Origin: Lucinisca nassula
Taxonomy: Eukaryota; Mollusca; Bivalvia; Lucinida; Lucinidae
Assembly (NCBI GenBank): GCA_963580285.1
Contig: OY757026.1
Location: forward strand, 43,393,431-43,457,430
Length of the DNA stretch: 64,000 nt
Direction: 5' to 3'
Numbering within the stretch: position 1 is the stretch's first letter; each line of letters starts with the position of its first letter. Below are positions 22,201-32,595 of the stretch, one piece after another. Made by a program: the position numbers and the translations under genes. The notes below the pieces were generated by a model. That model saw only the letters and a list, made by a program, of their open reading frames with translations, had not been told where the DNA came from and searched no databases.

Positions 22201-23695
22201 GGTAGGGGTCCACTAGATGAAGCTTCATACCAAATATCAAAGACCTGGGCCTTGCGGTTTTAGAGAAAAAGATTTTTAAAGATTTTCCCTATATTAGCCC
22301 ATGTAAAATCAAAGGGGCTCTGGGCGGGGGCATTTTTGGCCCCAGCACTTAAATTTGAACAATCTTGGTAGGGGTCCACTAGATGTAGCTTCAGACCAAA
22401 TATCAAAGACCTGGGCCTTGCGGTTTCAGAGAAGAAGATTTTTAAAGATTTTCCCTATATAAGCCCATGTAAAACCAAAGGGCCCCGGAGCGGGGGCATT
22501 TTTGGCCCCAGCACTATAATTTGAACAATCTTGGTAGGGGTCCACTAGATGAAGCTTCATACCAAATATCAAAGACCTGGGCCTTGCGGTTTCAGAGAAG
22601 AAAATTTTAAAAGATTTTCCCTATGTAAGCCCATGTTAAACCAAAGGGCCCCGGAGAGGGGGCATTTTTGGCCCCAGCACTTTAATTTGAACATTCTTGG
22701 TAGGGGTCCACTAGATGAAGCTTCATACCAATTATCAAAGACCTGGGCCTTGCGGTTTCAGAGAAGAAGATTTAAGATTTTCCCTATTTAAGCCCATGTA
22801 AAACCAAAGGGCCCCGGAGCGGGGGCATTTTTGGCCCCAGCACTATAATTTGAACAATCTTGGTAGGGGTCCACTAGTTGAAGCTTCATACCAAATATCA
22901 AAGACCTGGGCCTTGCGGTTTCAGAGAAGAAGATTTTTAAAGATTTTCCCTATATTAGCCCATGTAAAATCAAAGGGGCTCGGGGCGGGGGCATTTTTGG
23001 CCCCAGCACTATAATTTGAACAATCTTGGTAGGGGTCCACTAGATGTAGCTTCAGACCAAATATCAAAGACCTGGGCCTTACGGTTTCAGAGAAGAAGAT
23101 TTTTAAAGATTTTCCCTATATAAGCCCATGTAAAACCAAAGGGCCCCGGAGCGGGGGCATTTTTGGCCCCAGCACTATAATTTGAACAATCTTGGTAGGG
23201 GTCCACTAGATGAAGCTTCAGACCAAATATCAAACACCTGGGCCTTGTGGTTTCAGAGAAGAAGATTTTTCAAGATTTTCCCTATATAAGCCCTTGTAAA
23301 ACCAAAGGGCCCCGGAGCGGGGGCATTTTTGACCCCAGCACTATAATTTGAACAATCTTGGTAGGGGTCCACTAGATGAAGCTTCATACCAAATATCAAA
23401 GACCTGGGCCTTGTGGTTTCAGAGAAGAAGATTTTTTAAGTTTTTGGTGAAAAAAATCTATTTTTGGCCCCAAAAACCTATATGTGCAACGGACCGGAAC
23501 CATTTGAACAACTTTGAAAGGGGACCACCTAAGGATCATTCCTGTGAAGTTTGGTCAAAATCCGATCAGTGGTTTAGGAGGAGATGTCGTTTAAAGAAAT
23601 TGTTTACGGACGCACTGACGCACGGACGCACTGACGCACGACGGACGAAAAGTGATCCCATAAGCTCACCTCGTCACTACGTGACGGTGAGCTAA
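19223..23695 (+). mobile_element. Helitron-like (pearl-like) element with expanded core
   Basis: It starts ACAAG (19223-19227), has the hairpin AGGGCCATGATGGCCCT (19228-19244), then GCTCACCTGA (19250-19259). The end has CGTCAC (23672-23677) paired with GTGACG (23681-23686), then GTGAGCTAA with CTAA at 23692-23695. A single-copy 3' domain (23455-23660) contains CACGGACGCACTGACGCACG. Between them lie about 25 tandem 166-bp repeats. Bivalve pearl elements are known to carry such core repeats, usually a few. Here the element reaches 4.47 kb. No protein is encoded. Confidence 0.7.
19265..23450. repeat. 166-bp core tandem repeat
   Basis: Spacing of GTCCACTAGATGAAGCTTC at the right end is 166, 163, 166, 166 and 166 bp (22541, 22707, 22870, 23036, 23202, 23368). 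Each unit holds a CCTGGGCCTTGCGGTTTCAG block, AAGATTTTTAAAGATTTTCC, and GGGCCCCGGAGCGGGGGCAT before ATAATTTGAACAATCTTGG. Several units were shortened or fused, and two carry G runs of about 19 (20903-20921) and 18 or more (21674-21692). All 60-115 codon frames here come from the repeat. Confidence 0.92.
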
Positions 23696-23839
23696 AAACA
23701 GAAGAAAATTGACAGCCCAGACTATTATTCATCCCTATTCTGCTGCACACAATAAGCCCTAAGTTTGCAAACAGTATAGTTCCAGATCAGATGGCTGAAA
23801 GATCTACACTTTGTCATTCAGATTGAGAATCTTCATACA

Positions 23840-24135
23840 TTATGTTAAGTAATTTGATTGGTTAAAAGTCAGCAAAGGGAAAGGTAAAATTAATTTATTC
23901 AGAAGGATAAGCATTAAGGTTTCAGGAGGATACGGATTAAGGTCACATGGAAACAAGGCATCGATGTTGGCTCGGTGGGTGACGCCTATACGGATCGGGC
24001 GTCTCTTGCCTGATGCCTCCAGCTGACATGTCTCCTGAGCTATGCTGGTCGGTGTGTGCTCAGAGGGGGGATGTGCTGTGTTTGCCAGGTCTTGTCTATC
24101 ATCCGTTTCAGTTTCAAAACTTTGGGGTTTAGACA
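23840..24135 (-). CDS. Possible host exon, unrecognised
   Basis: A minus-strand frame from the AG at 24136-24137, which is preceded by the pyrimidine-rich TTTAATCTTCATC, reads through for about 98 codons. The translation has protein-like, hydrophilic composition (SKPQSFETETDDRQDLAN, then KRRPIRIGV). I recognise no domain. It lies in DNA that is not obviously repetitive, which is why I list it. There is no clear donor site and no partner exon in the window. It may equally be chance. Confidence 0.2.
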
Positions 24136-24239
24136 CTGATGAAGATTAAATATCAGAAAGGCCTCTGTGTCACTAAATTTGGTATAGTTACACCTTAAAT
24201 GCGATACAAATCCCCTCGCACAAGGCAACTGAGTGTGGA

Positions 24240-25710
24240 AAACACTGAACTGGCTGGAGATATTATCATTTGCAACATTTGCGTAAAGTTTGTTTAAAAT
24301 CCATCAATAAATGTAGGTTCTAGAGGGATGACAATGTTTCTCTAAAAATAGCCATTGTGACCTTGACTTCAGGCTTTGACCTTGAAAGTCTATCTTGCTC
24401 GAGATATTCCCATGAGCATCTTTTGTGTGAAGTTATATTAAAATCTGTCAATAAATGTAGGCGGTAGAGCAATGACAAAGTTTTTCTAAAAATAGCCACA
24501 GTGACCTTGACCTTGAGGCCATGACCTTGAAAGTCAAAGCAACTCTAGATAGTACCATAAGAAACATTTGTATTAAGTTCTGTTAAAATCCATCAATAAA
24601 TGTTGGCGCTAGAGAGATGAAAAAAAATTCTAAAAATAGCTACACTGACCTTGACCTTGACACCATGACCATAAAAGCAAACCTGCTTGAGAAATTATCA
24701 TAAGTAACATTTGTGTGAAGTTATATTAAAATCCGTCAATAAGTGTAGGGGCTATAGCAATTAGTTTTTCTAAAAATAGCCACAGTGACCATGACCCCAT
24801 GACCATGAAAGTCTAACTCTCTTGAGACATTATCATAAGCAGCACATGTGAAGTTACATTAAAATCCTCAAGGGCACAACCTTGAAAGTCGAACTCCATA
24901 AAGATATTGCCACAAGGAACATCTGTGTGAAGTTATATTGAAATCAGTGGAGAAATGTAAGCGCTAGAGCAATGTCAAAGTTTTTCTCAATATAGCCACA
25001 GTGACCCTGACCTTGAGGCCATGACCTTGAAAGTCTAACTCGCTCTAGATATTGTCAGCAGAAACATTTGTGTGAAGTTATATTAAAATCAGTGGAGTGA
25101 AATCGGTCAATAAATGTAGGCGCTAGGGCAATGATAAAGGTTTTCTAAAAATAGCCACAGTGACCTTGACGTTAAGACCAAGACCTTGAAAGTCCAACTC
25201 GCTCGAGATATTGTCATAAGGAACATTTGTGTGAAGTTATATTGAAATTGAAGAAAAAATATAAGCCATAAGGCGATGAGATTTTTTTCTAAAAATAATT
25301 AGCCATAGTGCCCTTGACCTTAAGACCAAGACCTTGAAAGTCCAACACGCACGAGATATTGTCATAAGTAACATTTGTGTGAATTTATATTAAAATCCGT
25401 CAATAAGTGTAGGGGCTATAGCAATAACAGTTTTTCTAAAGATAGCCGCAGTGACCTTGACCTTGAGGTCACGACCTTGGAAGTCAAACTCGCTTGAGAT
25501 ATTGTCATAAAGAACATTTGTGTGAAGTTATATATAAATCTGTGAAGAAATGTACATGCAAGAGCGATGACAAAGTTTTTCTAAAAATAGCCACAGTGAC
25601 CTTGAGGTCACGACCTTGGAAGTCGAACTCACTCAAGATTGTCATAAGGAACATTTGTGTGAAGTTATATTAAAATCTGTCAAGAAATGTAGGCGCTAGA
25701 GCAATGACAA
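24240..25710. repeat. 145-bp tandem repeat rich in TGACCTTGA
   Basis: About ten units marked by AAAAATAGCCACAGTGACC near 24494, 24639, 24778, 24994, 25153, 25302, 25446 and 25590. Each has a TGACCTTGACCTTGAGGCC block, GACCTTGAAAGTC, CTCGAGATATTGTCATAAG and ACATTTGTGTGAAGTTATA. Units are 10-25% diverged by eye. No coding frame. Confidence 0.88.
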
Positions 25711-27328
25711 CAGTACGTAAGTACGTACTGGAAAAACACTATCCCCCCCCCCCAACAACTATGTTGTGGGTGGACAAAAATATGTTGCTCTTTATCACAA
25801 AACCAACTGATGTAAAGCTTGATCTTTTATCACTCAACGTCAGCACTTCAAACTGAAGTGAAGTTTACCGATCAACCTCAGCAGTTCAAACTTGTATTCT
25901 CGGAAACGCCGAATCCGGCGTATTTTTATGCCTGTTTTTGCTTTCGTAAGCGTAAAATTTCCTGCCCTGGATTCTTAATAATGCCAATTTTGTTTTTGCC
26001 CGACGCGTCCGTAATAGTGGGTAAAAATGACCTCAATCACATCAAAAGATGACAGCGGGTGTCCAGTTGATCTCCAAATTTAGCTACTGCTTACAGATGA
26101 AAAGTTTACCGTTAATCGTCGCCGCCAGGCTTGTTCAAGCATTACCTAGCTCGGACAGTCCTCTGTATTGCTCTCTCGGCCAATCAGAGCATCACGGCTA
26201 GAAGACTGACAGGTCAGATTTGCGGTTTGCGAGATGCAGGTGTGTGTTTTTAAATCAAGCTCGTGGATGATTAACATTAAATTGATTGATTGTTTTGTTT
26301 CCGGATACTTGTACACAAGTGGATTATCGGTAATTCGATTGTTGAAAAAAATGTCTAAGGCATAATTAAAGGATGCGATCTAATCTAGTGAATAAATCTT
26401 TCTTTTTTTTTCTCCTGCATTACTGCCGCATTACGAGCAGGATTTCCTCGGTGGTAACCAGTACTTTTTGGGTCGATCGGTTTACGATCGACCCAAATTT
26501 ACTAAATGGCCAAACGGAATGAATGCAGTTGTCCACGTGACCATCACTGATTTGGGAAAACCAATATTATATTTTATTAATAGAACTTGAAACGTTGCGC
26601 TATTTTTATCGATGCAACAGGAGCTATCTATAGAGACCATCGATGAATTGGGAAAACCAATATTATGTTTTGTTAATAGAACTTGAAAAGTTGCGCTATT
26701 TTTATCGATGCAACAAGAGCTTTCTATAGAGTCTTGACAGGATTCGTGTGCTGAATAATACCAGATCAGACGCCACGGAATGTGGTGTTGATCACTGATC
26801 AGCAGGTTGCACAGGAACTTCACTGTTTGCTTAAATAGTGGCATTTGAGGGTTAAATGAAATAGTATAAGAATGCCAGGTTGCTCACGCAATGAAAGAAG
26901 GCATCGATGTCACGCGACGTCTTTCGGTATGCCAAGTCGAGTAAAAACAGATTTTTCCCACTCCTGCTAAGAACTTAATTTTAGAATGCTTAAGTGCAAA
27001 ATGAGTAGCCTAGACTTTATAGGTGGTACCGTTATTAGACATACAGCGTAGACCAAGATCGGATATAGAGTACATTGCTTCTGATGTTCGCCATATGTAT
27101 GCAACAACAGTTTTGAACAGGATTCAGGGCTGTGCGCAGACTCTGAAAAGGGGCGGGTTGAGGATGCGAATTTCAGGTATTTTGCAGAGAGTGAAAAACT
27201 TATGAATCTGAAATAATTTCCAAAAGATATGAGGGGGCTGCGTTTGCACCATCCCCACTGTTGAACAAAATCCAAGTACTACCTAAGACATCAGGGCGCA
27301 GCGTAAGAAGTAAATTCTGGACTGTGCT
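25711..27328. other. Low-copy DNA with no assignable gene
   Basis: It contains a palindrome CAGTACGTAAGTACGTACTG at 25711, a CCAAT box in GGCCAATCAGAGC near 26178, a perfect 12-bp-stem hairpin at 26468-26496, a 96-bp direct tandem duplication (26539-26730) and a degraded GCAAACAGTG hairpin near 26760-26830. The 120-codon minus frame at 26482-26844 simply reads the tandem duplication twice. I see no domain in any frame. Confidence 0.5.
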
Positions 27329-27475
27329 CGTTTGTTTGATTTAAGGTTTAACGTCCCCGTCAACACTGTATAGGTCATTTGGAGACATTACTTCTAATGT
27401 TACTGGACTTTCAGCTCTGCGTGGAAGCATCATGCACCCCACCTATTTATTCAAGCCCCGATGGGCAGGGATGGG
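27329..27475 (-). mobile_element. SINE-A, internally deleted, 11-bp target duplication
   Basis: Both ends of SINE-A are present, but about 145 bp of the middle are missing (the text jumps from TTACTGGACTTT to CAGCTCTGCGTGG). TGGACTGTGCT flanks it at 27318-27328 and 27476-27486. The clean flanks show that a deleted form inserted, or that the deletion followed insertion. Confidence 0.82.
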
Positions 27476-27675
27476 TGGACTGTGCTTGTACACTTGGGCA
27501 TTGGCAAACAGAATCTACATAATCCGACGCCACATAACGCGATGTCTGATCAGCTCTACTGTGCTTGCTAAAAGTTAAACGAACAGTTCGATTCTCAGCT
27601 CAGGACTATTTTCCCAACCTACACTCGGAGACGATCGACCCACCAGTACTCTGTGCTTTGATTTTACATCTTTAT

Positions 27676-27932
27676 TATCCCCACGTTTTTAAAAAAAGTG
27701 GGGATATTGTTATCGCCTCCGTCCGTCTCTCCGTCTGTCCGGCTATCTCCTCCTAAACCGTTAGCCGGAATTCAACCAAATTTGGTATGCGAGTTGCTTA
27801 CATGAATGGCTTGCGCAAGAGCACATTTATTTTTGTCCCCGCCCCCAGGGCCCCTGGGGAGGGGTCAAAAGGTCAAATTTTGACAGAAAACGTGGGTATT
27901 TGCGATGGCTTGCCATCGACTGCGCGCTCTAG
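27676..27932 (+). mobile_element. Small Helitron-like element ending in CTAG
   Basis: It starts with an inverted repeat ATCCCCAC (27677-27684) and GTGGGGAT (27698-27705). At the other end a perfect hairpin GATGGC-TT-GCCATC (27904-27917) lies 11 bases before CTAG (27929-27932), which is followed by TT. A hairpin 10-12 bases upstream of CTRR is the classic Helitron 3' end. The interior has TCCGTCCGTCTCTCCG text but no coding frame. Confidence 0.5.
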
Positions 27933-28894
27933 TTACGATTTAAGAAAATTATGACTCAAGTTTGTCGCACTTTCGTATATTGTTTATGAAGTTACGACTA
28001 GGCCCAATTGAATAAAGAAATTAATTATCAGAAACCATGGCATATTAGCATTAAGTAAAGTGTTGCTAATAGTGGTCCTGAACAGACACCTGTGGCATCT
28101 GATCTGGGCCTGCACTGTTGGTGTTTTTTTTTTTTGGGGGGGGGGGGGATATTAGTGACAAACTGGATATCAAATAAAAACAACAACAAAGTTTTTTTTT
28201 TTTTAATGAAAGTCAAAATTTTCGAGTCATGTTCTTTTTCCATCTTTTTTCTTCAAATCCTGGTTATTTTGAAGAAACAAAATGGACTTGACTGGAAATT
28301 TTGGCTAGTGTTACGTCTTTAATCATTATGCAAAATAGTGTAAGAATCCAAAAGTTTCAGATGCCATTTTATGTACTAGGATGTAGTGAATGACCTGAAC
28401 AGACTTGTCTTGTTGGAGCAGCCTGTACTACTGTTAACTGCTCACACTCAACTTAAACCATTATCCTGATGAATAAATTAATTTAGCTGCAGTCCACTCA
28501 TCTTTCTAAACCTAATGTAATTTATCCATTCAAATTCACAATCTGAGTGACAGTGTAATACTGATTAGATGGAAGCCATCTGATCTGGATCTCCACTGCA
28601 AGAAAATAGTTTGTCATGTTAAGCAGGATAAGCATTCAAGCCCCAAAGTCGTTTGGAGTCTTACAGACACACTCTACAGCTGTACGCATTTAGCCATAAT
28701 TTACACGTTTTTTAGGTAAAACTCCAACTTTTCAAAATTTGACTCCAACTTTTTCTATGGATGGATTCTTAAACTCCTGTTTTCAAAATACTAGTGAGAA
28801 CTCTGCTGAAGTGAGGTTTACTGAAATATTTCAAAACAGTTTTTTTTCACAGACTAGATATAAGTATTGTATATCAGAAATCATAACATGTATA
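27933..28894. other. Low-copy DNA with degraded hairpin remnants
   Basis: Traces of the GCAAACAGTG/TCTGATC hairpin family can be seen near 28080-28120 and 28560-28640, including GATGGAAGCCATCTGATCTGG. There is a G run at 28137-28149. No gene, tRNA-like box or clear element boundary. Confidence 0.45.
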
Positions 28895-28898
28895 TTAA

Positions 28899-29118
28899 CC
28901 CTTTTTGTACCAAATTGAATCTTTCTCCTTATATATAGCAGGAGTCCATTTCAAAATTTAGGGATGTCAGGTTGTGTTTTCTTCAAAATTGAATTGGAAA
29001 ATGGCTGAACCTTTTGCAAACAGTGCAGGCTCTGATCAGACACTGCATTCTGTGGCGTCTGATCAGGGCCTGCACTGTTTGCCAACTACCAGTTTTGGGG
29101 TTTCCGGTACAAAATTGG
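28899..29118 (-). mobile_element. piggyBac-like MITE (family 1)
   Basis: TTAA at 28895-28898 and 29119-29122 flank CCCTTTTTGTACC and GGTACAAAATTGG ends. The hairpin core lies near the right end, so the copy is reversed relative to 12029. About 220 bp, as in the other full copies. Confidence 0.75.
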
Positions 29119-29254
29119 TTAAACGTTCAGAGCCATAACTCGAAAAGTAGTAAAAACAGGTCATCTGATGTTGCTTTGCTTCCCAAGAAAATCTTTGGAC
29201 CAAATTTCCAGATATAGAAAGGGCCGTTCTGTACCAGAAACCCCAAAACAGGCA

Positions 29255-29320
29255 ATTGGCAAACAGGGCAGGACCAGATCAGATGACTCACAGCGTTAGA
29301 TCAGACCCTACACTGTTTGC
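29255..29320. repeat. GCAAACAG hairpin, isolated core
   Basis: An imperfect palindrome from GGCAAACAGGGCAGG to CCTACACTGTTTGC, with weak remnants of family 1 ends on one side only. Confidence 0.55.
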
Positions 29321-29329
29321 AAAAATGTG

Positions 29330-30020
29330 TCTTATCAAAAGAAACAAGAGTATATCATATGCTTTAGGAAGGGGGATGTAAATTGTTTCCGAGATATTGG
29401 GCCTTTTACAAAGTGGAGGGGGCAGGCATGGTCTGGGCACATCCAAGGGAAACTCAAGTTGGTGTCACTGAATGCGTCTTATCATTAAGAACAAGAATAT
29501 ATATGGTTTTGGGGTGGGGATCTGACTGGTATATCGCCTTTTATGAAGTGGAGGGGTAAGCCATGGCCCGGGCACATTCCAGGTTGAAATCACTGAATGC
29601 GTCTTATCATAAGGTACAAGAATATATATATAGTTTAGGGGTGGTGATCTGAACGGTTTCTGAGATATTGGACCTTCGTGATATGACTGAAAAATTGTTG
29701 AAAGCGACGTTAAACCCGAATTCACACACACACACATTGGACCTTTTATGGGGTGGAGGGGGTGGGGCAAGGCCCAGGCACATCCCAGGGGACCCCAGGT
29801 TGGTGTCACTGAATGTGTTTTATCATAAGAAACAATAATATATATGGTTTTGGGGTGGGGATCTGGATGGTTTCTGAGATATATCACCTTTTATTTAGTG
29901 CAGGGTTGAGGCATGGCACCGGCGCACCCTGGGAGACCCCTAAGTTGGTATCACCGAATGCGTCTTATCATAAGGAACGAGAATTATAATTATGGTTTAG
30001 GGTTGAGGATCTCAATGGTT
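29330..30020. repeat. About 140-bp tandem repeat with TCTTATCATAAGGAAC
   Basis: Five units at about 29333, 29476, 29603, 29819 and 29967, with ATATATGGTTTAGGGGTGGGGA and TTTCTGAGATATTGGACCTT blocks. The unit shares its ATCATAAGGAACAATAATAT core with the 32.0-33.5 kb block. A truncated SINE splits the third unit. Confidence 0.8.
29677..29735 (+). mobile_element. 59-bp tail-only SINE with 10-bp target duplication
   Basis: This is the last 59 bases of the tRNA-derived SINE seen at 5308, including GCGACGTTAAACCCGAATTC and a (CA)n end. ATTGGACCTT flanks it at 29667-29676 and 29736-29745. It shows that the tail alone was primed and inserted with extreme 5' truncation. Confidence 0.88.
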
Positions 30021-30332
30021 ATAAAAGCATGTGGCTAAAAGAAGCTCACTGAAGGAATATTTCTATAAAAGTTTTGTCAAAATATCTGCAACGGTTTGGC
30101 AGTAAATGCCATTTTTCTATTTTCCCCAATATAAGTCTATGAAAACTAAGTTGCCATAGCAACCAAACTAATGAGCCGATTTTCATTAAAAACAAACTTT
30201 CAATCCCCCAGCCCAAGGATGCTACAGATGAAATTTGGGCCCAGTGGCTTCAGAGGAGATGTTTGAAAGTTGACGCCAGACAACTGCCTATCCTATAAGC
30301 TCCCCCCGGAGCCTTCGGCTCTGGTGGGCTAA
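30021..30332 (+). mobile_element. Helitron-like 3' domain and terminus
   Basis: Single-copy tail text (TGCCATTTTTCTATTTTCCC, ACTAAGTTGCCATAGCAACC) ends in GAGCC (30309-30313), loop TTC, GGCTC (30317-30321), then TGGTGGGCTAA with CTAA at 30329-30332. It matches the terminus at 8145-8170 most closely. No ACAAG start is seen. Confidence 0.6.
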
Positions 30333-30529
30333 AAATATGAGGTGAATAAAAACCCACCTCTGCCTGTGATCGTACTCCAACTCTCCTGCTGTGATGGTCT
30401 CAGACGTGGTAGTACCTTCAAACTCCCAAGACCTCTGACCTTAAGACCTCAAGGTCCTGAAAGTTAAACAACAACCAATAAAACAAAAGAGAGCTGACAG
30501 CCCAGTCTATATGATCCTTAACCTGCTAA

Positions 30530-31051
30530 ACCTATTTAGTACCGAAAACCCCAAAACGGGCACGCTGGCAAACAGTGCAGGCCCAGATCAGACGCCGCAG
30601 AACGCGGCGTCTGATCAGGACGTACACCGTTTGCAAAAAGTTAAGCCATTTCCCGAAGAAAAACACAACATGACACCCCTAAATTTTTAAATGGACCCCT
30701 GCCAAATATAAGGGGGAAGATTCCATTTGGTTTGTTTGATTTGAGGTTTAAAGTCCCCGTCAACACTGTAAAGGTCATTTTGGAAACGTTGCTTCCAATT
30801 TTGTGGGACTTTTACCCGATATTGAGATAAAATGGCATCTCAAGCCCTGTCGCCCAATGAGACCAATAGGGTTTATTAGAATGGACGGTCCGCCTCGCAC
30901 CGCGGTTCCTGGACAGGCTTAGATCCTCTAAGTGGTTTAACAGTACTAGTGTGCGGGCCGGATTCAGCTCTGCGTGGAAGCATCATGCAGCCCATATATT
31001 TCTTCAAGCCCCTATGGGCGGAGGCCAAGATTCCATTTGGTACAAAAAGGG
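30530..31051 (+). mobile_element. piggyBac-like MITE (family 1) carrying a SINE-A
   Basis: Ends CCTATTTAGTACC and GGTACAAAAAGGG are present, with TTAA at 31052-31055 and a decayed CTAA at 30526-30529. Removing the SINE at 30731-31026 and one copy of its 14-bp duplication leaves a MITE of about 212 bp, the normal size. The MITE is therefore older than the SINE. Confidence 0.82.
30731..31026 (-). mobile_element. SINE-A nested in the MITE, 14-bp target duplication
   Basis: 296 bp, full length. AAGATTCCATTTGG flanks it at 30717-30730 and 31027-31040, with no mismatch, which points to a fairly recent insertion. Confidence 0.9.
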
Positions 31052-31059
31052 TTAACACA

Positions 31060-31846
31060 ATAAACCCTAACCAAAGATCTCTGGCTGTAGGGAGTACTAG
31101 TGACCTACAAAGCCCCCAAATGAGAAAATAAAAAAGGCTTTTAGAACGTCAGAGAAGGCTCTAATTAAATAAACCCTAGCTTTGCAAACAATGTAGCTCC
31201 AAATTACTGTAAAAACCCTAAATATTCAGACACCTTGAGCAGTTGCTCTATTTTCCTAAAATTTTAACAAATCGGTTTCTCAATCCAGCAAGTAGATGAA
31301 GGAGGTCTGATCTGGGTCTGCAATGGTTGCTCGAGCCTGTCTGTCCCCAATACTTAAGATCATTACAGTAGATGGCTTTGAAGAAGTGTCTGATCAGGAT
31401 ACAGTCATTCAGAAATTGAATATGAAGGAATACAATACCTTAAAATCTCTAGTAGAGGTTTATAAGAATCATGACCTTTCCTGAAGAGGGGGTGGGCATT
31501 TATTAGAGGCTAGAGAAACCTGCAACTCCATTATGATGGTCCAAAACACTAGTAGTAGTTGTTGCTCATTTTTTATTGATCAACCCTCATCGACCAGTGG
31601 GCGTTTATTTGAGGCTGGTATTTTTCTGAGAATTGTACAAAAAAATTGTCATTTTAACACCCATATCAGGATGGGTGTTTATTAGAGCCTGGGCTTCTAA
31701 TAGAGATTTTACGGTATGTCAAGTAATCTGATTCGTTTAGCAGTCAGGTGCATAACCTGAACAAGTTAAAAAACAAAATAACTCATTTGCGTTATATTTG
31801 GTTTTTCGAGAATCAGTAAAAATCGGCCTAGCTTTTCTCTTCTTTT
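31060..31846. other. Low-copy DNA, possible decayed DNA transposon
   Basis: It has scattered remnants of the hairpin family near 31180-31200 and a stretch (about 31490-31715) in which GGGCGTTTATTAGAGGC and TTCTAATAGAGATTTTACGG recur. The latter resembles inverted ends of a small DNA transposon, but I could not define both ends. No gene. Confidence 0.35.
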
Positions 31847-31918
31847 TTGAAATTTGCGGTGTTTTGCGTCATTATAACGTCACCGCGAGATTCCACGAGA
31901 AGCGCTCTTTCAAACAAA

Positions 31919-32038
31919 ATGGTGGATTCGTCAACACAAGTTTTCATTCAGAAACTAGACAGGTGTCCAAAGTACACAGATGCCCCCGCCATATATCTTT
32001 GTCGATATGGCTTGTACCCATTCTCTAGAATTCTCTAG
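31919..32038 (+). CDS. Possible first exon, unrecognised
   Basis: An ATG in good context (CAAAATGG) opens a frame of 39 codons (MVDSSTQVFIQKLDRCPKY...). Upstream 80 bases contain GCGTCATTATAACGTCACCGCGAG, with CRE-like ACGTCA elements. A GT follows GACAG at about 31967 and could be a donor, which would cut the exon to about 16 codons. No domain, and no downstream exon seen. Low-confidence call based on context only. Confidence 0.2.
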   Translation: MVDSSTQVFIQKLDRCPKYTDAPAIYLCRYGLYPFSRIL

Positions 32039-32039
32039 G

Positions 32040-32564
32040 GGTGTCCGGAGGGACCCGGAGCTGTCCACAGGGACCCAAGGTCTGTGTCAGTGAATGCATC
32101 TTATCATAAGGAACAATAATATATATGGTTAAGTGGTGTGGATATGAATTGTTTCTGAGATATAAGGCCTTTTATGAATTGAAGGGGGCGGGGCATGGTC
32201 CGGGGTTGACCAGAGGGAGACAAAGTCTGTGTCTTAGAATGAGTCATATCATAAGGAACAATAATATGTATGGTTTAGGTGTTCGAATCTGATTAAGTCT
32301 GTGTCAGTCAATGCATCTTATAAGGAACAATAATATATATGGTTAAGGGGTGGGGATATGGATAGTTTCTGAGATATAAAGACTTTAATGAAGCAAAGGG
32401 GGCGGGGCATGGCCCAGGGGTGACTGTAGGGACCCAAAGTCTGTGTCATGGAATGTGTCATATCATAAGGAACAATAATATATATGGCTTAGGTGTTCGA
32501 ATCCGATTAATTTTCAAGATAATTAGGCATTTTGACAGTTTTGCATACAAATTTCTATATAAAT

Positions 32565-32595
<31 letters not shown>

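Noticed and set aside
26482..26844. 120-codon minus frame with a duplicated CCIDKNSATFQVLL motif as a repeat protein
   Set aside because: The duplication is a 96-bp DNA tandem repeat with no other support for coding.
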